Positions 53,253 to 59,445 of a stretch of DNA of 64,000 nt are shown here, one piece after another (positions within the stretch are counted from its first letter, which is position 1; the number at the start of each line of letters is the position of its first letter). Position numbers and translations under genes: made by a program. The stretch is from CAXMST01 sp963712765 (GTDB lineage Bacteria > Actinomycetota > Thermoleophilia > Solirubrobacterales > 70-9), in assembly GCA_963712765.1 (NCBI GenBank), contig CAVQIX010000003.1, forward strand, positions 496,001 through 560,000. The letters are read 5' to 3'. The notes beneath the pieces were generated by a model. It had not been told where the DNA came from. It worked only from the letters and a program-made list of their open reading frames with translations, and ran no database searches.

Positions 53253-53268
53253 CCGCCTGATCAGGCGG
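53253..53268. promoter_or_regulatory. Perfect 16-bp palindrome
   Basis: CCGCCTGATCAGGCGG is self-complementary with no loop, which fits a dimeric protein-binding site better than a terminator. It lies about 190 bp after the beta-propeller gene and 13 bp before an orphan reading frame. No other copy was noticed. Confidence 0.35.
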
Positions 53269-53280
53269 GATCGGGCCTAG

Positions 53281-53478
53281 GACGCCGAGGTCGTCTTCGA
53301 AGGGGGGCTCGTTGATACGCGGACGGGCAAGGATCTAGATGACGCAGTCACTGCCAACTACTCGATCGACAAGGGGGACGCCAAGCAGATCGACTGGACG
53401 GACGAAGATGTGGTTCAGGCCGTGATCGATTGGTCGCTTTACCGGAACTTCGTGCATCCTGCGATCAAGCAGGATTGA
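53281..53478 (+). pseudogene. Orphan C-terminal gene fragment in unit 1
   Basis: A 65-codon frame bounded by TAG just upstream and TGA at 53476, with no start codon except a late GTG. It reads in protein-like fashion: DAEVVFEGGLVDTRTGKDLD, then IDWTDEDVVQAVIDWSLYRN and ends FVHPAIKQD. The composition (acidic, Trp/Tyr-bearing) suggests the end of a once longer gene lost during array formation. I do not recognise the family. It ends 13 bp before the right-arm repeat. Confidence 0.4.
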
Positions 53479-53490
53479 GGCCGGAGCGAG

Positions 53491-53634
53491 GCACCAGTCA
53501 TCCAGCAGTCATTACGCGGTCTGCCTTAGACGGCCTGAGGCGAGCGCAGCGCACCTAGGAAAACCCGAGAACCCCTCGGCCATCACGGTTCGCGGGAAGC
53601 CGGATGTCGCAGGTTCGAATCCTGCCGGGGGTAT
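53491..53634 (+). repeat. Right arm plus att core, copy A
   Basis: About 105 bp of arm followed by the 38-bp tRNA-derived core (53597-53634). Roughly 90% identical by eye to 56257-56400 and 63429-63574. The arm contains CCAGTCATCCAGCAGTCATT, with half-site GCAGTCATT at 53505-53513, and a weak hairpin just before the core. Confidence 0.85.
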
Positions 53635-53766
53635 GAGAAACTCCCGACACGCGGGCGTTTCGTTGGTCTTGCGGCGACTCCGGGCCGTGGTCGCCAATAG
53701 CTGCGAGCAGTTATTGGCTCGCTTCCTTGACGCCTCCGACCGGGCCGCGAGCGTATTCCGAACAGC
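53635..53766 (+). repeat. Left-arm repeat, unit 2
   Basis: Homologous to 50879-51012 over its length, ending with CCGCGAGCG-x-ATT-xx-xAACAGCC in both. The inverted repeat reads AATAGCTGC-GA-GCAGTTATT (53696-53715), 62 bp from the core. From 53767 to 54122 I see no supportable gene; a GC-rich hairpin around GGCCGGCTGGAGAGCCGGCC lies near 53875-53894. Confidence 0.65.
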
Positions 53767-54122
53767 CGAGCACGCGTGGGACCATCTGGTTCTCGTCGTG
53801 GTTGTTGGTCTGGTCCTGCTCGTTGAGGTACCGATGTGTGCCAGTCCTTCGGGTTCAAGACGACGGGCTGAGGGGCCGGCTGGAGAGCCGGCCCGCGTAG
53901 GGAAGCGCCAGCCCTATCGGAGGCGAGCGAATGCCGCGGACCTATACGGGTTCGTGGTCGTGGGTGGGGCGGATGCCGCAAGTGCCCCCGCTCCGCGAGT
54001 CGGCGTGCACGAGCAGAGCGTCCGCGTCTCGGCGTCGTCGGGGAAGTCGCCGCTCCGATGCCCGTTACTGCTCGGCGGTTGGTGATTTGAATTGAACCCC
54101 GGCTATCAGCGACAATCTGGAG

Positions 54123-54314
54123 ATGCTCTTGTGGCCCAACACCATCTTCGCGCAGCGTTTGGTCCAGCCCAAACGCGAAGGTCGGAAGCGATGCCCCGAG
54201 TGCGCTCGTCAGGTTCCGGCTCAGGCTCACGGATGCCGCCATTGCGGCCTCCGCTTTGACCGGCCCGACGAAGCTTCGTCGCCGACTCACGGCAGTCCCT
54301 TCGGGTCGTATTGA
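54123..54314 (+). CDS. Small zinc-ribbon protein
   Basis: 63 aa. The central part RKRCPECARQVPAQAHGCRH followed by CGLRF gives two C-x-x-C pairs 12 residues apart, the UPF0547-type zinc ribbon found in many short actinobacterial proteins, usually with the Q-A-x-x-C-R-x-C-G wording seen here. The N-terminus (MLLWPNTIFAQRLVQPKREG) is not conserved in my reading. Such ribbons are often the tail of a membrane protein, so this could be a remnant. It lies in unit 2, upstream of the tRNA-like fragment. Confidence 0.5.
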   Translation: MLLWPNTIFAQRLVQPKREGRKRCPECARQVPAQAHGCRHCGLRFDRPDEASSPTHGSPFGSY

Positions 54315-54443
54315 CTCCGCGCCGGATCCCACCTTCGGGCTCCGGCAACGGAAGAATGGGCCGATCCCAGAGTGAGGGGATGTCTGAGGGGTCGGCGATT
54401 CAGCTCGCCGCCGCTTCCGCGCCGTCGGTCTGACCGGAAAACC

Positions 54444-54475
54444 ACGAAACCGAAGGTCACAGGTTCGAATCCTGT
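54444..54475 (+). repeat. tRNA-Arg(ACG)-like 3' fragment, first copy
   Basis: 32 bp, ACGAAACCGAAGGTCACAGG followed by the T-loop and CCTGT, identical to 63763-63794. It corresponds to the 3' half of a tRNA with anticodon loop C-x-ACG-AA and an intact T arm, but no 5' half or proper acceptor is present (AGGTGCG follows). The 334-bp gap 54315-54648 contains nothing else I can name. Confidence 0.6.
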
Positions 54476-54648
54476 AGGTGCGACAGCCACTCTCTGTTCC
54501 ATGTTCGCGATACCCACGTTGATAGTGTGGATAGATACGAGTAGGCTCCGCGAGGGGAGGACACCTTAAGTGGTGCGCGGGAAAGCCGATCCTCGTGGGT
54601 TGCACGCAGAGACAGACCCACGTCACAGCTGCGACGAAGGAGATCACG

Positions 54649-55980
54649 ATGAGGGAGACCTCGGTACCAAGGTTCAGCAGACTGGGCAGGTTGACAGCGG
54701 CAGTTGCCGCGTTCGCGGCTGCGACGATGGTCGGTACGGGTCTTGCAGGTGCGGTGATCACGCCCACCGGAGACGCGGACTCGCTCGCCGAGGCGCTCGA
54801 CGCCACCGGCACCCCGAGCGCGGTCACCGGCGCAGCACTCACCGAGACCCCGCCGAGTGGGAACCCGGCCGCGGTCTCGGACACCCCGCTCGCGCTCTTC
54901 CCGCTCAACGGCCCCAGCTACACGGTGCTCTCTTCAGGGAACGCCAGGGATGCCGACAACCCGAACGACTCCGACAGCCTCAGCACCGATAACGGCGGCA
55001 GCAACGGCAAGGGCGGTCCCGGCGCCTTCGACCTGGTCACCCTCAGAGTCGACCTCAATGTGCCGGCTGACGTGAACTGCCTGACCGTCGACTACCGGTT
55101 CCTGACCGAGGAGTTCGACGAGTTCGTCGGCTCGCAGTTCAACGACGTCTTCCTGGCCGAGCTCGATGCCTCGACGTTCCTGCTCCAGGACGACGGCTCC
55201 ATCGTGGCGACGAACAACTTCGCCCAGGGACCCGACGGCAGCCCGACGACGGTCAAGAGTGCCGGCACCTCAGCCGACAACGCGCTCGGGACGACCTACG
55301 ACGGCGCTACGCCGGTTCTGCGGGGATCGACGCCGATCACGCCCGGGCCGCACAGCGTCTACCTGAGCGTTCTCGATGTCGCCGACGCGATCTACGATTC
55401 GACGGCGTTCATCGACAACCTGAAGCTGCGCAGCGTCTCACCTCAGAACTGCACGCTCGGGTCGGCCGGCCCCCTGAACGAACAGACGACCTGCCGCGGC
55501 GAGCAGCCGACGATCTTCGGCAGCAGCGGGGTCATCAAGGGCACCAAGGGCGACGACGTGATCCTGGGCACCAGCGCGGGAGACGTCGTCAAGGCCGGGG
55601 GCGGGGACGACCTGATCTGCACCCGCGGCGGACCCGACCTGGTCCTCGGCCAGGGCGGTGCCGACGAGATCATCGGCGGCACGGGCCGGGATGATCTCCG
55701 CGGCAACGACGGCAACGACATCGTCAAGGGCAGCCGCGGCCAAGACACCGTCAGCGGCCAGCTTGGTGTCGATCGAGTTACGGGCCGCCTGGGCGACGAC
55801 CGGGTCTTCGGCGGCGGTGCCGACGACCTCGTGCTCGGCGCTCGCGGTACGGACAAGCTGTTCGGACGCCGGGGCGATGACAACCTCAACGGCGGTCGGG
55901 GCACCGACAAGCTCAACGGTGGACCGGGCGACGACATCTGCAACAGCGGTGGAGGCAACGACCGCAAGCGCAGCTGCTGA
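54649..55980 (+). CDS. Secreted protein with choice-of-anchor-L-like domain and RTX-type calcium repeats
   Basis: 443 aa from ATG 54649, after AAGGAG. A Sec signal (LTAAVAAFAAATMVGTGLAG) is followed by SLAEALDATGTPSAVTGAAL. A domain resembling choice-of-anchor L (LTVDYRFLTEEFDEFVGSQF; FNDVFLAELDASTFLL) spans roughly residues 80-260. From about 300 to the end are Gly/Asp-rich nonapeptides such as GTKGDDVILGTSAGDVVKAG and GGGDDLICTRGG, the hemolysin-type parallel beta-roll that binds calcium. Unlike many RTX proteins it has an N-terminal signal. The end (NDRKRSC) carries a terminal Cys. It is the single large gene of unit 2. Confidence 0.88.
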   Translation: MRETSVPRFSRLGRLTAAVAAFAAATMVGTGLAGAVITPTGDADSLAEALDATGTPSAVTGAALTETPPSGNPAAVSDTPLALFPLNGPSYTVLSSGNARDADNPNDSDSLSTDNGGSNGKGGPGAFDLVTLRVDLNVPADVNCLTVDYRFLTEEFDEFVGSQFNDVFLAELDASTFLLQDDGSIVATNNFAQGPDGSPTTVKSAGTSADNALGTTYDGATPVLRGSTPITPGPHSVYLSVLDVADAIYDSTAFIDNLKLRSVSPQNCTLGSAGPLNEQTTCRGEQPTIFGSSGVIKGTKGDDVILGTSAGDVVKAGGGDDLICTRGGPDLVLGQGGADEIIGGTGRDDLRGNDGNDIVKGSRGQDTVSGQLGVDRVTGRLGDDRVFGGGADDLVLGARGTDKLFGRRGDDNLNGGRGTDKLNGGPGDDICNSGGGNDRKRSC

Positions 55981-56022
55981 CCTCGACCTCCCGGCTCCCA
56001 CCCCGAGCGGGGCGGAATGTAG

Positions 56023-56046
56023 CCGTAGCGCCCGCGGGCGCCACGG
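56023..56046. terminator. Hairpin after the RTX-type gene
   Basis: The perfect palindrome GCGCCCGCGGGCGC (56028-56041) is flanked by CCGT and ACGG, extending the stem. It lies about 45 bp beyond the stop. The remainder of 55981-56499 holds the right arm and core copy and, at 56110-56256, a 48-codon ATG frame of no recognised kind. Confidence 0.45.
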
Positions 56047-56256
56047 CGGAGCGGATGGCTCCACGGTCGCCTATCCGGATGCGAACCTCGGGCCGCTCTG
56101 CCGGCGCCCATGGTCGCCGCAGACCATTCCGGTGATGCCGAGATCGGTAACTCGCCGTGGACCATCACGAAGGAGACTGCTCTCACAGCGCATCACATGA
56201 CGTGGTCGTTGATACGTAGCTGGTTTGTGACCGACGCCGGTGATTGCCGCCTGTAG

Positions 56257-56400
56257 GCACCAGTTATCCAGCAGTCATTGCGCGGTCTGCCTTAGACGGC
56301 CCTAGGCGAGCGCAGCGGACCTAGCAAGACCCGAGAACCCCTCGGGCATCAGGGTTCGCGGGAGCCGGATGTCGCAGGTTCGAATCCTGCCGGGGGGTAT
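56257..56400 (+). repeat. Right arm plus att core, copy B
   Basis: Same arm as copy A with half-site GCAGTCATT at 56271-56279, 84 bp before the core (56363-56400). The core has six Gs instead of five before TAT. Unlike the others, it is not followed by the shared left arm: the sequence diverges directly after the core. Confidence 0.85.
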
Positions 56401-56499
56401 GACGAATCCCGGCCTGGGCCAGCGCCTGCGTGTCGCCTCGCCGGCGGCGGCCAGGCGCCGATCCGGAGGCCGGGCCGAGCGAACGCCTCGAACGCTCGT

Positions 56500-57243
56500 C
56501 TACAGTCGGCGCGCGACCAGCAGGCGCCGGTGAAGCTCCTGCGTCGCGGTGCCGGGGGCAATCGCCAGCTCCTCGTCGAGCAGGTGACGCAGCCGTTCGT
56601 AGATCAGCAGCGCCTCGGCGACGTTTTCGCGAGCCTCGAGCACCTCCATCAGTAGGCGGTAGCCGCTCTCGCGGAACGGGGCGGCCTCGACCAGGTCGCG
56701 GCCGGCGCGCTCGGCGGCGGGGAGTTCGGGGCCACCGAGCCCGAGACCGGCCGCGGCCACGCACTCCAGCGCCCGCAAGCGCAGCTCCTCGAGCTCGCGG
56801 CGCTCCGGCTCGACCCAACTCGATTCCACGCCCGCGAGAAGCGGTCGTTTTGCCGTGTACAGGGCGACCCGCGAGGGTCCCCAGGCCTCGACCCAGCGAA
56901 GCTGAGAGATGGCGCCTTCGGCGCGGTGGATTGCCTCGCGTGCCGCCTCCAGGTCGACGAACGTCCCCTCGGGCAGGGTCAGCCGCAGCTCCGAGCGGCC
57001 CTCGATCGAGGCCGTCCCGATCGCCCGGCGCAGCTTCGAGACGAGCGCGCTGAGCGCGGCCTCAGCCGAGGCGGGGCGCCCGCTCCCCCACAGGGCCTCC
57101 ATCAGCGTCTCACGGCTCGCCGGCTCGCCGCGGCGCAGCAGCAGGTAGCCGAACAGCGCCAGGCCCTGCCGGCCCGGTAGCGCTCGCTCGAGCGGCTTTG
57201 TTCCCACCCGGATCACGACCGGGCCGCAGATTTGGATGTGCAT
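56500..57243 (-). CDS. SARP-type regulator (winged helix plus BTAD)
   Basis: 247 aa from ATG 57243; a TTG at 57255 lies closer to GGGAGGAAG and may be the real start. N-terminal OmpR-like winged helix: IQICGPVVIRVGTKPLERAL, GRQGLALFGYLLLRRGEPAS and SALVSKLRRAIG. The bacterial transcriptional activator domain follows, VDLEAAREAIHRAEGAISQL to YRLLMEVLEARENVAEALLI and the usual end YERLRHLLDEELAIAPGTAT. Such proteins activate nearby genes, often in secondary metabolism. The nearest candidates are in unit 3 itself. It is divergent from the DUF1059 gene. Confidence 0.88.
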   Translation of the reverse strand: MHIQICGPVVIRVGTKPLERALPGRQGLALFGYLLLRRGEPASRETLMEALWGSGRPASAEAALSALVSKLRRAIGTASIEGRSELRLTLPEGTFVDLEAAREAIHRAEGAISQLRWVEAWGPSRVALYTAKRPLLAGVESSWVEPERRELEELRLRALECVAAAGLGLGGPELPAAERAGRDLVEAAPFRESGYRLLMEVLEARENVAEALLIYERLRHLLDEELAIAPGTATQELHRRLLVARRL

Positions 57244-57324
57244 CGCTTCCGCCAACTTCCTCCCAAGGTTGTGCCAACCGCCCTGAGGCAGAATCGTTCA
57301 CGACACTAGGCGAAAGGAGCGGAG

Positions 57325-57483
57325 ATGACCAAGGTGATCGACTGCGAGTGCGGGCAGCAGATCCGCGCCGACGACGAGTCCGAGCTGATCGACAAGACGG
57401 AGGGCCACATCAACGCAGACCACCCTGACCTGGTCGGCAAGCTCGGCCGCGAGGACATTCTGGCAATGTCCCACGAGGAGTAG
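57325..57483 (+). CDS. DUF1059 family small protein
   Basis: 52 aa. MTKVIDCECGQQIRADDESE, then LIDKTEGHINADHPDLVGKL, is the DUF1059 pattern: C-x-C-G near the start, an acidic D-D-x-x-E-L and a helix with H-x-x-x-x-H. GAAAGGAGCGGAG precedes the ATG. The Cys pair and His residues could bind a metal. Function is unknown; the family is common in actinobacteria. Divergent from the SARP gene, so it is the most likely target of it by position. Confidence 0.8.
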   Translation: MTKVIDCECGQQIRADDESELIDKTEGHINADHPDLVGKLGREDILAMSHEE

Positions 57484-57529
57484 TTCCGGCGCCCTGCAAC
57501 CGGCTCCCCGCGCGGCGCGGGGAGGGGAG

Positions 57530-57637
57530 TTGCCGGCGTTCAAATTGGGCGACCGGTACTGGCGATTCTCGAAGGCCCAGATCGCGCGCTGGATGATCGA
57601 GCGACAGGAACGCACCTACAACCGGAGGACCGGATGA
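57530..57637 (+). pseudogene. Excisionase / HTH_17 C-terminal remnant
   Basis: LPAFKLGDRYWRFSKAQIAR followed by WMIERQ ends at TGA 57637. This is the wing and last helix of MerR-like excisionase domains (usual wording L-P-x-x-x-x-G-R-x-W-R-F-x-x-x-x-I-x-x-W). The first two helices, which bind DNA, are missing and no normal start exists apart from a TTG. It lies upstream of an integrase start, the usual xis-int order. Confidence 0.6.
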
Positions 57638-57785
57638 CTGGGACGTGCAACCGCTGTGGGTCGGGATCCGAGAGAGCACTCGGGAAACCTTCGGATTGGC
57701 AGTTCATGTGGTTGATTTCGCCGCCGATCGCCACTTACAAGCCGTCGGTCCAAATGACTGCTACCTGCTGATCGGAGGAACGGCG

Positions 57786-58010
57786 ATGGCGAAGAAACCA
57801 AAGACGCGAAAGCACGGATCGGGTTCAATCTGGGAAGAGGCGCGCAAGGGGTATTGGGTCTGGATGGGGCAGGTGCGAGTCAACGGTCGCCAGCACCAGA
57901 AGACGCTCGGCAGAAGGCGCAGGCATGGGGCGAAGGACGGGATGGTCCAAGGTGAGGCGCAACGTGCGCTGTCCGCAACAGGCTCGGGAGCGGCCCCTCT
58001 ATCTGGATGA
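57786..58010 (+). pseudogene. Tyrosine integrase, N-terminal remnant
   Basis: ATG 57786 has a good GGAGG. The product begins MAKKPKTRKHGSGSIWEEAR and continues KGYWVWMGQVRVNGRQHQKT, the arm-binding AP2-like start of phage and island integrases (G-S-I-x-x-x-x-x-G-x-W-x-x-x-V-x-x-x-G-R). After about 55 codons similarity stops and the frame ends at 58010, so the core-binding and catalytic domains are lost. Another gene fragment (McrC-like) is joined to it in a different frame. Confidence 0.65.
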
Positions 58011-58419
58011 GGGCCAGGCGCTCAAGCTGAAGCCCGACCTATCTTGGTGGCACGACGGCCGTTGCCTCTTCGTTGGCGACGCGAAGTACAAGATGACGCC
58101 CGAGGTGGCCAGAGTGAAGCACCCAGACGCCTACCAGCTGCTCGCGTACACGACGGCAACGAAGCTCTCGCAGGGACTAGTCATCTATGCCGCGGGCGAG
58201 GAGGTGCAGCGGACTTACGCAGTCCCGCTTGCTGGAAAACGCTTGGAGGTCCGCACGCTTGACCTCGACCAGTCACCAGAAGACGTCCTTGCCCAGATCG
58301 AGGAGGTCGCCGCCCGCGTTCGTGTGCACGCGCAGATCGCCGTAGAAGCCGAATCAGGTGGTCTCGGGGGTCTCGGTCAGAGCGACAACAAGGAGAGGGT
58401 GATGGGCGCGGCGGGGTAG
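57925..58419 (+). pseudogene. McrC-like nuclease C-terminal remnant
   Basis: From about 57990 the frame reads LYLDEGQALKLKPDLSWWHD, GRCLFVGDAKYKMTPEVARV and DAYQLLAYTTATKLSQGLVI. That is the PD-(D/E)xK core and following helix of McrC, the nuclease-associated partner of McrBC-type modification-dependent restriction systems (P-D-x12-D-A-K-Y-K). The first ~250 residues of McrC and any McrB GTPase are absent. The ATG at 57925 lies in the integrase remnant, so the frame is a junction product. It probably marks a deletion joining two defence/mobility genes. Confidence 0.65.
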
Positions 58420-58545
58420 CGTGGTCCATGCCTGTGTTCGCAGGCGCCCCCCGAACGCTGTCCTCGATGCGCCAGCGATCGTGGCAGCCGAAGAGCCCGT
58501 CTTTGCCGCATCCCGTAGCTCGCGGTAGGGTGGGCGGCGCGGACC

Positions 58546-59361
58546 TCAGAGCGCGATCGCGACCGGCGTGGGCATCTCGTGGCGGAGGACCGCGCCCTCG
58601 AGCCCGGCGAGCGCCGGAGACGGCTCGAGGCCGAGGCCGTCGACGAGCGCCAGGCGGGCCGCCCGGTAGGCGTCGAGCGCCTCGGCCTGACGTCCGGCGT
58701 GGTAGAGCGCCAGGATCAGCTGGGAGCGGAGGCGCTCGTCCAGCGGCTGCTGCCGGACGAGGCCCTCGAGCTCTCCGGTCAGCTGGGCGTGGCGCCCACA
58801 GGCGAGATCGGCATCGACCCGGTCTCGCAGGCAACTTTCTCGCAGCCCCTCGAGCCGCGCAATCTCGGGTTGCGCGAAGCCCTGGTCGGCCACGTCGAGC
58901 AAGGCCGGTCCGCGCCACAGCTCGAGCGCCTCCCTCAGCGTCTCCGCGGCCTGTGGCGCCCGCCCGCGCGAGATCTCCTCGCGCCCTCGGCGGTGAAGCG
59001 CCTCGAAGCGATCCGCGTCGAGAGCTCCGCCGCCGAGAGCCAGCCCGTAGCCGCCACCCCCCGAGACGACGAGCTCGCCGCCGATCGCGCTGCGCAGTCT
59101 CGAGACCAACACCTGGACGGCGTTTCGCGGGTTCGCCGGGCCATCGCCGGACCACAGCTCATCGACGATCCGGTCGAGGTGGAGAGCGCTGCTGCGGTGA
59201 ACCGTCAGCAGCGAGAACAGCGCCAGCACCCGGCCCTTCGGGAGGGGGCGCTCCCGACCGGCGCTTCGCGCCCGCACCGGCCCGAGGATGAAGAAATCCG
59301 GTGCAGGCGCGGGGGCCGTGGGCTCAGCGTCTGCGGGAATCTCGGAGCTGCTTCCAGCCAT
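58546..59361 (-). CDS. SARP/AfsR-type regulator (winged helix plus BTAD)
   Basis: 271 aa from ATG 59361. An N-terminal Pro/Ala-rich tail is followed by FFILGPVRARSAGRERPLPK, VLALFSLLTVHRSSALHLDR and NAVQVLVSRLRSAIGGELVV, an OmpR-like DNA-binding domain. The BTAD part (LDADRFEALHRRGREEISRG to LALYHAGRQAEALDAYRAAR) ends as usual with L-V-D-x-L-G-L-E-P-S-P. It lacks ATPase or TPR domains, so it is the short SARP form. It is divergent from the LuxR-type gene across 84 bp, an arrangement suggesting mutual or shared control. Confidence 0.9.
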   Translation of the reverse strand: MAGSSSEIPADAEPTAPAPAPDFFILGPVRARSAGRERPLPKGRVLALFSLLTVHRSSALHLDRIVDELWSGDGPANPRNAVQVLVSRLRSAIGGELVVSGGGGYGLALGGGALDADRFEALHRRGREEISRGRAPQAAETLREALELWRGPALLDVADQGFAQPEIARLEGLRESCLRDRVDADLACGRHAQLTGELEGLVRQQPLDERLRSQLILALYHAGRQAEALDAYRAARLALVDGLGLEPSPALAGLEGAVLRHEMPTPVAIAL

Positions 59362-59445
59362 GCGATCAGCTTGCCGCGCCGAGCGCCGGTCCACAACGGG
59401 GGCGGCCCCCTGACTTTTCGACCGCCAACCCCTAGATTTGATGTC

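Larger units (their letters stand above)
50841..53634 (+). mobile_element. Unit 1 of a tRNA-Arg(UCU)-anchored tandem array
   Basis: Bounded by the 38-bp core at 50841-50878 (inside the tRNA) and 53597-53634, 2756 bp from core to core. Contains a left arm (50879-51012), one intact secreted beta-propeller gene, a 65-codon orphan frame and the right arm (53491-53596). No recombinase gene is visible, so movement would depend on an integrase encoded elsewhere. The boundaries are seen directly; mobility is inference. Confidence 0.65.
53597..56400 (+). mobile_element. Unit 2 of the tandem array
   Basis: 2766 bp from core to core, nearly the same size as unit 1. Contents: left arm (53635-53766), a stretch without a gene to 54122, a zinc-ribbon ORF, a tRNA-Arg-like fragment, one large secreted protein gene, and the right arm (56257-56362). 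Again no recombinase is visible. Confidence 0.65.

Noticed and set aside
53633..54085. 150-codon plus-strand frame after core A
   Set aside because: Begins inside the tRNA-derived core and shows no family signal; codon pattern is not convincing.
53512..54908. Minus-strand ORFs with PAGFEPATSGF and YPRQDSNLRHPASREP
   Set aside because: These motifs are the reverse translation of the tRNA T-arm inside the repeated att core, not proteins.
56321..56818. Minus-strand ORFs across core copy B
   Set aside because: Same antisense-tRNA artefact; they also run into the SARP gene in a different frame.
58579..59445. Upstream extension of the LuxR-type gene to 1240 codons
   Set aside because: The added part is exactly the antisense of the SARP gene; family similarity begins at GTG 59446.
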